A stretch of 64,000 bases of DNA. It comes from Oopsacas minuta (lineage: Eukaryota > Porifera > Hexactinellida > Lyssacinosida > Leucopsacidae). Numbering within the stretch: the stretch's first letter is position 1; each line of letters starts with the position of its first letter. Of this stretch, positions 60,146 through 64,000 are shown piece after piece. The stretch covers positions 53,945-117,944 of the forward strand of contig JAKMXF010000301.1 in assembly GCA_024704765.1 (NCBI GenBank). The letters run 5' to 3'. A program made the translations under genes and the position numbers. The notes under the pieces were generated by a model. It was not told the origin of the DNA. It ran no database searches and saw nothing but the letters and a program-made list of their open reading frames with translations.

Positions 60146-60460
60146 TTACTTAACCACAAATCCCGAATATTTCAGGAATATGAGCTAAATCAATATGTGT
60201 TACATATCAATTTATATTAGAAGTGATAATACTAATGTTGCTGACGTGATCATTAAATAGCACCTGAACCATAATGCTGGACTTCAAAATCTTCCAAATG
60301 GATTCAAAATACCCGATTACAACATATCATGTAAAGATTAGTAGATTGAAACGGGAGGTTAACCTCTGGCGAAAAGTAGAACAGGCTTCTCTCCTTAATA
60401 AATTCCTCAGTTGGTTTCCTATGAGTATTATAGAGTAGTCCATGTGTCCACAAATTTATA
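60146..60460. other. Central spacer of the fold-back
   Basis: About 315 bp of unique AT-rich DNA between the two repeat arms; no coding frame or repeat ends seen. Confidence 0.6.
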
Positions 60461-61045
60461 GAGATTCTGACCTGCAACAAGTATATTCATTCAATTTCAA
60501 CTGTTTGGATATATTCACTGTTTGTCTAATTACAACCAAGTAAACCTATTGAATTTCAACTCTTTGGTCAATTTCACTGTTATTCTGACGTGGAACAAGT
60601 ATAATGATTCATTTTCAACTGTTTGAATATATTTACTGTGTTTCTGAGAAGTAACAAATATATTCATTCGATTTCAACAGTTTCCAAATGTTCATTGGGA
60701 TTCTGATGATTAGTAAGTATATCATACAATTACAACAGTTTGAACAACTCGACGTATATATTGACTAGCAATGCGTACATTCATCCAATTTCAACTATTG
60801 TAAATTTTTAATGATATTATGAGAGATATCAAGTATATTCATTCAATTTCAACCGTTTGCACATATTCACTGGTATTCCCACTAGTAGCAAGTACATTCA
60901 TTGGATTTCAACTGTTTAAACATTTTCGATGTGATTCTGACTAATAACAAGTGTATTCATTCTATTTTAACGGTTTGAGATACTCAAGGATAATCTGACT
61001 TGTAACTAGTGTATTAATTCACTTTCAAATGTGTGAATTTATGCA
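60461..61045 (-). repeat. 58-bp tandem repeat array, inverted arm
   Basis: About ten units of the same repeat in reverse orientation (ATTCATTCAATTTCAACTGT, then ATATTCACTGTGATTCTGAC). The TTTCAAC landmark recurs every 58-60 bp from 60492 to 61021. A further 100 bp (61054-61157) returns to the forward orientation with one and a half units. Confidence 0.88.
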
Positions 61046-61157
61046 CTGAAATTTTGAAACTGTATGAATATACTTGCTACCAGTCAGATTAATAATGAAA
61101 ATGTTCAAACATTTGAAACTGAATGAATAAACTTATTAATTGTCAGAGTAGCTGTAA

Positions 61158-61860
61158 ATAACACAGCGGAATAACCTTTTTGTATATTTGGGTATTTTCC
61201 TGTTTTTGAGACAATTCTGAAGTAAGGAATTCGAATTTGCTGTGCTTTTACTGTATCATCAATTATTTTAGTGAAAATGTCGATATTCTACTTTTTTGAT
61301 TTTCGCTTCATATTGCCCATTATACATTCGTATGACATTATATTCTTTCAAATAATGATCTACTTAGATAAATTGTCGTCTACAGATAGTATTTGTTGAT
61401 GGCCACCAGAAGTGTTTGTAAGCTGTTACCAGTTTCGTTTTGGCACTTTTCGGGTACTACATTGGACATAGACAAGTCAAGCAAATTATAACACGCGGTA
61501 CAAAATTGTGTATTCCTTATTATGCCTATTTTGGCATGCCAATGGGTGACCTTGGCAAAATGTGTTCCCCTCACTTTTGCTATGGATCATGTCATTAAAC
61601 CTTAAAAGGATGCCACGTGGAACCCGATGTACGCCATTTACAATACCTCGAATTTGGAGAAAACCAGTTAACCACATTGGTGACTGCTACTTTGGTGTAG
61701 TAGATATTACAAATATAAGGGAAAGATAGAAAAAATATTGTTAACTCGAACATTCCATCTTCCAATACCCCTGTGTCACACAACTAAGATCTGCCAATTC
61801 CGATTTCTCCCTTCTTAGAACGATCTATTGAACCTGAGGCATATCTTCTAGTGAGGAAGA
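61158..61860. other. No recognisable gene
   Basis: Minus frames at 61380-61783 match nothing I know. Confidence 0.5.
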
Positions 61861-63010
61861 TTATTTCAGCTTCGACGAAGACTTATGATGGAAACCACAC
61901 TTTCCTAACCAGCATGCACTATTAAACTTGGTTAGGGAATTAGGTTTGACAAAATCTAATACGGTGCTTTTAAGATCTCGTCTCAGAGAGTGGAATTTGC
62001 TTGATTTTAGGATTCTAGGTATCTATGTATCTACAGAAAATGACATTGTACTTTTGCATCTTTCCATAAATTTTTGCATTCCAATTCTTTGTGTTACTGT
62101 TCTGATGGTAGATGACCTTTATAACGAGATTGGTGTTGCATACAACCCTTCAAATTGGCGTCTCTTCATTAATAGCTCTACAAGAAGTCTAAAGGATGCT
62201 TTGCTTCATAATGGCAATAATTTCCAACCATTCCATTAACTCACTCAGCTCATTTAAAGGGAAATTATGACAATGTGAAACATGATGGAGATGATCAACT
62301 ATCAAAAGATACATATGGGATGTTTGTGGCGACTTCAAAATGCTGGGATTTCTACTTTGATTGCAGGCTGGTTATCCAAAACATTCCTGCTTCCTTTGTT
62401 TGTGGAATAATAGGGCAGATGACCAGCAATATGTCAAAATGATTGGCTCGTCATAGAGGAAATAATTCCAGGGACTCACGACGTCATTCATAATTCTCTT
62501 GTTCAACCAGAGAAGGTTTTGTAGCCACCACTTCACATGAAATTAGGGTTTAGGAAGCAATTCATCAGATACCTGAATCCCGATAGCAATGCCTTCAAAC
62601 ATACATGTTCAATGTTTCTAAAACTGTCTAAGGGAAAAGTAAGAAATGGAATCTTCGTTGGATCTAAAATTAGGCGGATGTTAGCGTGTATCGATTTAGA
62701 AACCAAAATAAATGTTATTTAAAAGAGAGCTTGGCAAGCATTTAGGCTTGTAGTTAGTGGATTTTGAGGAATAGAAAGTGTGAAAACTATGAGGAACTAG
62801 TTGATAACTGAATTCCAAGTTATCTACTTCAAGGAAATAGAATTTCCCTAAAGCTATATTATTTAAACTCACACTTGGGCTTCTTCAGACCAAAATTGGG
62901 AGATGTGAGCGAAGAACAAGGTTAACCATTCCACCACAACATGTTAGTCATGAAGAAGATGTATCAAGGAATGCTAGGGAAGTACGTATGATGGGAGACT
63001 ACTTGTGGTG
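61860..63010 (+). pseudogene. SEEQGERFHQD-family gene, copy 2, heavily decayed
   Basis: Legible parts in order: LNLVRELGLTKSNTVLLRSR, SNWRLFINSSTRSLKDALLH (here the first Asp position reads Asn), a degraded CxxC region near 62390, PPLHMKLGFRKQFIRYLN (62529 on), SKGKVRNGIFVGSKIRRML, and GDVSEEQG near 62900. Frameshifts and stops are frequent after 62240. It is more diverged from copy 1 than simple duplication would give, so it was probably an independent insertion of a related element. Confidence 0.7.
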
Positions 63011-63194
63011 TTTGATACGGGATGCTCAGAATAAACACAAAAGAAAATATTATAAATAACATTTTTGACATATACGTCACACGATACGTTATATAGTATA
63101 TATTGATCATAATAATGTGCAATGCCATATATTTAAGTGCTGCATTAGTATTTAGGAGATTCACGAGAATTTGTTAGAGGGATTAAACATGATA

Positions 63195-64000
63195 CAGGGC
63201 GTCCAATAAGTCTTGCCGGTCATGATATATCTTAGGAATTAGTAAAGTAATACATCTAACTTTCATATATTATAAGCCCATATAGTTAAACTCCATATAC
63301 TGAAAGTTTATTCAATACAAATTATGAATTTTTGAGATAGTTACGTGTAGTCAATTTATACCACTGTTGAATTTATGGCTTCAACGGATGATAATTTCAA
63401 CTTCAAATGGCGAGCTTACATAGAGTTTCGCACAATACTCAAGATCCAGCCCGTACAGATATTCAGCGAGTTACAGGAGATATTGTGCGTGGATTGTCCT
63501 TCCAGATCTACTGTACAGCGATGGGCTGCCCGTTTTAGATTTGGTGATGCTGATGTCACAGATTTGCCTCGATCTGGAAGACCGATATCCACCACCACTT
63601 CAGAGAATATCGCACTCATTGAAAGTATGGTCATGGAAGACAAGTGCATTACTGTCAATCAGTTAGAACAAAGTATGGAGATTTCATCGGGAGTTATTCA
63701 TACAATTCTGACTACTGAGCTTGGCTACCGATCGATTTGTGGGAAATGGGTCCCGCATAAGCTCAGTGAGAATCAAAGGTTGGCACGACTGAATATTACC
63801 AAGAAACTCTTGGAAACTTATGAGAACTGCGATTCTAGACGCCTAACAGAGATTATTACTGGTGACGAGACATGGGTGTACTATTCAATACCATATAGCA
63901 AGTATAAGAAGCGATCATGGGTGTGGGGCGACGAACAACCGACGAAAATTCCTAGACCCAACTTCAGAAAACCTAAGATTATGTATACTTTCTTCTTCAG
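63195..64000 (+). mobile_element. Mariner element B, second copy (runs off the window)
   Basis: Starts CAGGGCGTCCAATAAGTCTT after TA (63193-63194). It matches the element B halves at 5242-11771 with high identity, including the 5' non-coding part. The 3' end lies outside the window. Confidence 0.92.
63375..64000 (+). CDS. Mariner transposase B (DD34D), partial
   Basis: An uninterrupted frame from MASTDDNFNFKWRAYIEFR at 63375 to the window end (about 208 codons). It contains both helix-turn-helix regions (RSTVQRWAARFR and VNQLEQSMEISSG), the LPRSGRP linker, CGKWVPHKL, ITGDETWVYYS with the first catalytic Asp, and RKPKIMYTFFF. This copy crosses the point where the RAG1-like element sits in the other copy and shows the empty site (AGAAGCGATCATGGGTGTGG). 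It could be intact; the DD residues lie beyond 64000. Confidence 0.9.
   Translation, partial: MASTDDNFNFKWRAYIEFRTILKIQPVQIFSELQEILCVDCPSRSTVQRWAARFRFGDADVTDLPRSGRPISTTTSENIALIESMVMEDKCITVNQLEQSMEISSGVIHTILTTELGYRSICGKWVPHKLSENQRLARLNITKKLLETYENCDSRRLTEIITGDETWVYYSIPYSKYKKRSWVWGDEQPTKIPRPNFRKPKIMYTFFF

Overview
This window is AT-rich DNA from an animal nuclear genome, most likely an invertebrate. The evidence is a spliced, intron-interrupted gene for an MFSD2-like membrane transporter together with many decayed animal-type DNA transposons. I see no operons, tRNA/rRNA genes, retroelement polyproteins or CRISPR arrays. I cannot name the species. One ambiguous base (N at 55162) marks what looks like an assembly join.

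Layout. 1-3993: mostly unrecognised DNA with a 781-bp pogo/Tigger-type non-autonomous element (1914-2694). 3994-11797: a four-level nest in which every level keeps its target-site duplication. A DD37D Tc1/mariner element (A) holds a DD34D mariner (B), which holds a RAG1/Transib-like element, which holds a BED-type hAT. 12182-13960: pogo-type terminal sequence and a decayed Tigger transposase. 16807-19768: a DD34D mariner (C) and a DD37E element (D). 21088-23699: a second Tigger and a 407-bp pogo-type MITE. 24531-27183: a mariner (F) split by a DD37E element (E). 27270-31690: an old hAT split by a younger hAT (G). 31960-38706: a hAT remnant, a DD41D element (H), a mariner remnant (I) and a DD37D element (J). 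42735-52991: two exons of the minus-strand MFSD2-like gene with a 9.8-kb intron holding a mariner (L), a hAT-type MITE and a duplicated non-coding block. 53200-54350: palindrome-rich and CAACTCATT-rich repeats. 54733-55867: a second copy of element A joined at the N to a second RAG1-like fragment. 57010-63010: two copies of an uncharacterised transposase-like family flanking a large fold-back made of 58-bp repeats. 63195-64000: the start of a second element B.

The outstanding feature is the RAG1-like transposon at 5844-11036. Its decayed coding region shows the RAG1 core landmarks: an SDG motif, a CxxC and HxxxxH zinc-site pair, and a SE...NK..RR.R motif. Its ends are CACAGTG...CACTGTG, identical to the V(D)J recombination-signal heptamer, flanked by the 5-bp duplication CCATG. 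The two ends share an inner TATTAGGC block set at different distances from the heptamer (13 and 22 bp), which recalls the 12/23 asymmetry of RAG signals. No RAG2-like gene is visible. The uncharacterised family at 57-63 kb shows the same ladder of motifs and may be a distant relative.

No transposase in the window looks fully intact; most have frameshifts, stops or lost catalytic residues. The transporter is the only host gene I can support.
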